The notes under the pieces: model-generated
Database searches by the model: none
The model's input: only the letters and a program-made list of their open reading frames with translations
What the model was told of the DNA's origin: nothing
Assembly (NCBI GenBank): GCA_009779655.1
Contig: WRDV01000057.1
Span: forward strand, 1 to 6,545
Length of the DNA: 6,545 bases
From: Dehalococcoidia bacterium
GTDB lineage: Bacteria; Chloroflexota; Dehalococcoidia; Dehalococcoidales; UBA1222
Reading direction: 5' to 3'
Translations under genes and position numbers: made by a program
Part shown: positions 5,966-6,545 of the stretch, piece by piece
How positions within the stretch are numbered: the stretch's first letter is position 1
How the letters are laid out: each line of letters opens with the position of its first letter

Positions 5966-6545
5966 ATCACGTAATAATAGATGACTAAGCCTGCAAAGAC
6001 AATGCTATCAACACGATCCAGTATGCCGCCATGCCCCGGTAGCGCACGTCCTGAGTCCTTAGCGCCCATATTGCGCTTGAAGAGTGATTCCACCAGATCG
6101 CCTGCCTGAGCGAAAATACTGGCAACGGCGGATAACGAGATGGCTTGCCATAGCGAGAGTGGTAGATTAAGCACCCAGGCGCTAAGAGCGCCTATTGCGA
6201 TGGTGCCTAGCAGTCCTCCGGCAGCGCCCTCCCAAGTTTTATGCGGGCTGACGGCGGGAGCAAGTTTGTGGCGTCCAAACCGGCGACCGACAAAATATGC
6301 GGTTGTGTCGCTGGCGAAAGTGCAGAAGAGAGCCAGAATAACCCATTTGGAGCCGTCATCGATTTGAATCAGGGCAGTATAGCGGCTGGCAAGCCAGCCC
6401 AAGTACATAACGCCCGCAAGCGTAAAAGCCCAGCTGACACAGGCGTCTTTGCGGTCACGCCGCAACATAATCCACAACAGCGGCAGTGTTACGGCGATAC
6501 TTATCAGCACGCCGCTGCTGTTATACCAGTTCAATAACGGGGCAA
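5953..6545 (-). CDS. cdsA: Phosphatidate cytidylyltransferase, 5' end missing
   Basis: An integral membrane enzyme that makes CDP-diacylglycerol from phosphatidate and CTP, the branch point of phospholipid synthesis. About 196 residues are visible and the frame stays open to the window edge. Relatives have about 260-280 residues, so about 70, including the first membrane helices, lie outside. The family signature runs at 6087-6007, with SLFKR, KDSGR and LPGHGGILDRVD as its key segments; the paired acidic residues in it bind metal. Upstream in the protein are the conserved ASDTTAYFVGRRFG and SPHKTWEGAAGG blocks. Several hydrophobic stretches are membrane helices. A TTG at 6534 could open a frame, but it lies mid-protein with no ribosome binding site visible in the few bases upstream, so it is not the real start. 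The stop overlaps dxr by 13 bases. In related genomes uppS usually lies just upstream. Confidence 0.96.
   Translation of the reverse strand, partial: APLLNWYNSSGVLISIAVTLPLLWIMLRRDRKDACVSWAFTLAGVMYLGWLASRYTALIQIDDGSKWVILALFCTFASDTTAYFVGRRFGRHKLAPAVSPHKTWEGAAGGLLGTIAIGALSAWVLNLPLSLWQAISLSAVASIFAQAGDLVESLFKRNMGAKDSGRALPGHGGILDRVDSIVFAGLVIYYYVIWLT

Noticed and set aside
6532..6534. TTG at 6534-6532 as the start of cdsA
   Set aside because: The frame remains open upstream to the window edge, and starting there would drop the first membrane helices and give a protein about 70 residues too short.
6241..6537. Plus-strand open frame of 98 codons antisense to cdsA
   Set aside because: The minus strand encodes conserved CdsA motifs throughout this stretch, so the plus frame is a shadow.

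Overview
This window carries a bacterial housekeeping gene cluster, all on the minus strand, so it reads from high to low coordinates: cdsA (5' end cut off by the window edge), dxr, rseP, ispG, a small pRiA4b ORF-3-like gene, proS, and the start of a putative exported protein that runs off the low-coordinate edge. The order cdsA-dxr-rseP-ispG-proS is an arrangement shared by several bacterial phyla. Together with a ProRS carrying the RDEPRPRGGL form of motif 2 and near-balanced base composition, it suggests a Chloroflexota genome, perhaps Dehalococcoidia. The taxonomic call is inference from pattern recognition, not from a search.

Region 3749-6545 is the compact part. The cdsA stop and dxr start overlap by 13 bases, dxr and rseP overlap by 10, and rseP and ispG are separated by 4. 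These four genes look like one translationally coupled transcript. Dxr and IspG are the second and second-to-last enzymes of the MEP (non-mevalonate) isoprenoid pathway, CdsA makes CDP-diacylglycerol for phospholipids, and RseP is a membrane-embedded site-2 protease. The theme is envelope and lipid precursor supply. No canonical terminator was seen anywhere in the window.

Region 2045-2701 departs from that compactness. A 141-residue pRiA4b ORF-3-like protein of unknown function sits between ispG and proS, with gaps of 97 and 131 bases on its two sides, a strong ribosome binding site and a possible weak promoter. proS (338-2044) follows and is a full-length bacterial-type prolyl-tRNA synthetase with an inserted editing domain.

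Region 1-337 was the least obvious part. Read on the minus strand, positions 154 to 1 are an open frame with a good Shine-Dalgarno sequence and a textbook Sec signal peptide, so a secreted or surface protein begins here. A promoter-like TTGACA-N17-GACAAT overlaps the proS stop codon. The leader of about 150 bases between it and the new start can form several competing stems, and it carries words reminiscent of the c-di-GMP-I (GEMM) riboswitch in the right order. The match is incomplete, so this is a hypothesis to test. I found no mobile element, CRISPR array, tRNA or rRNA.
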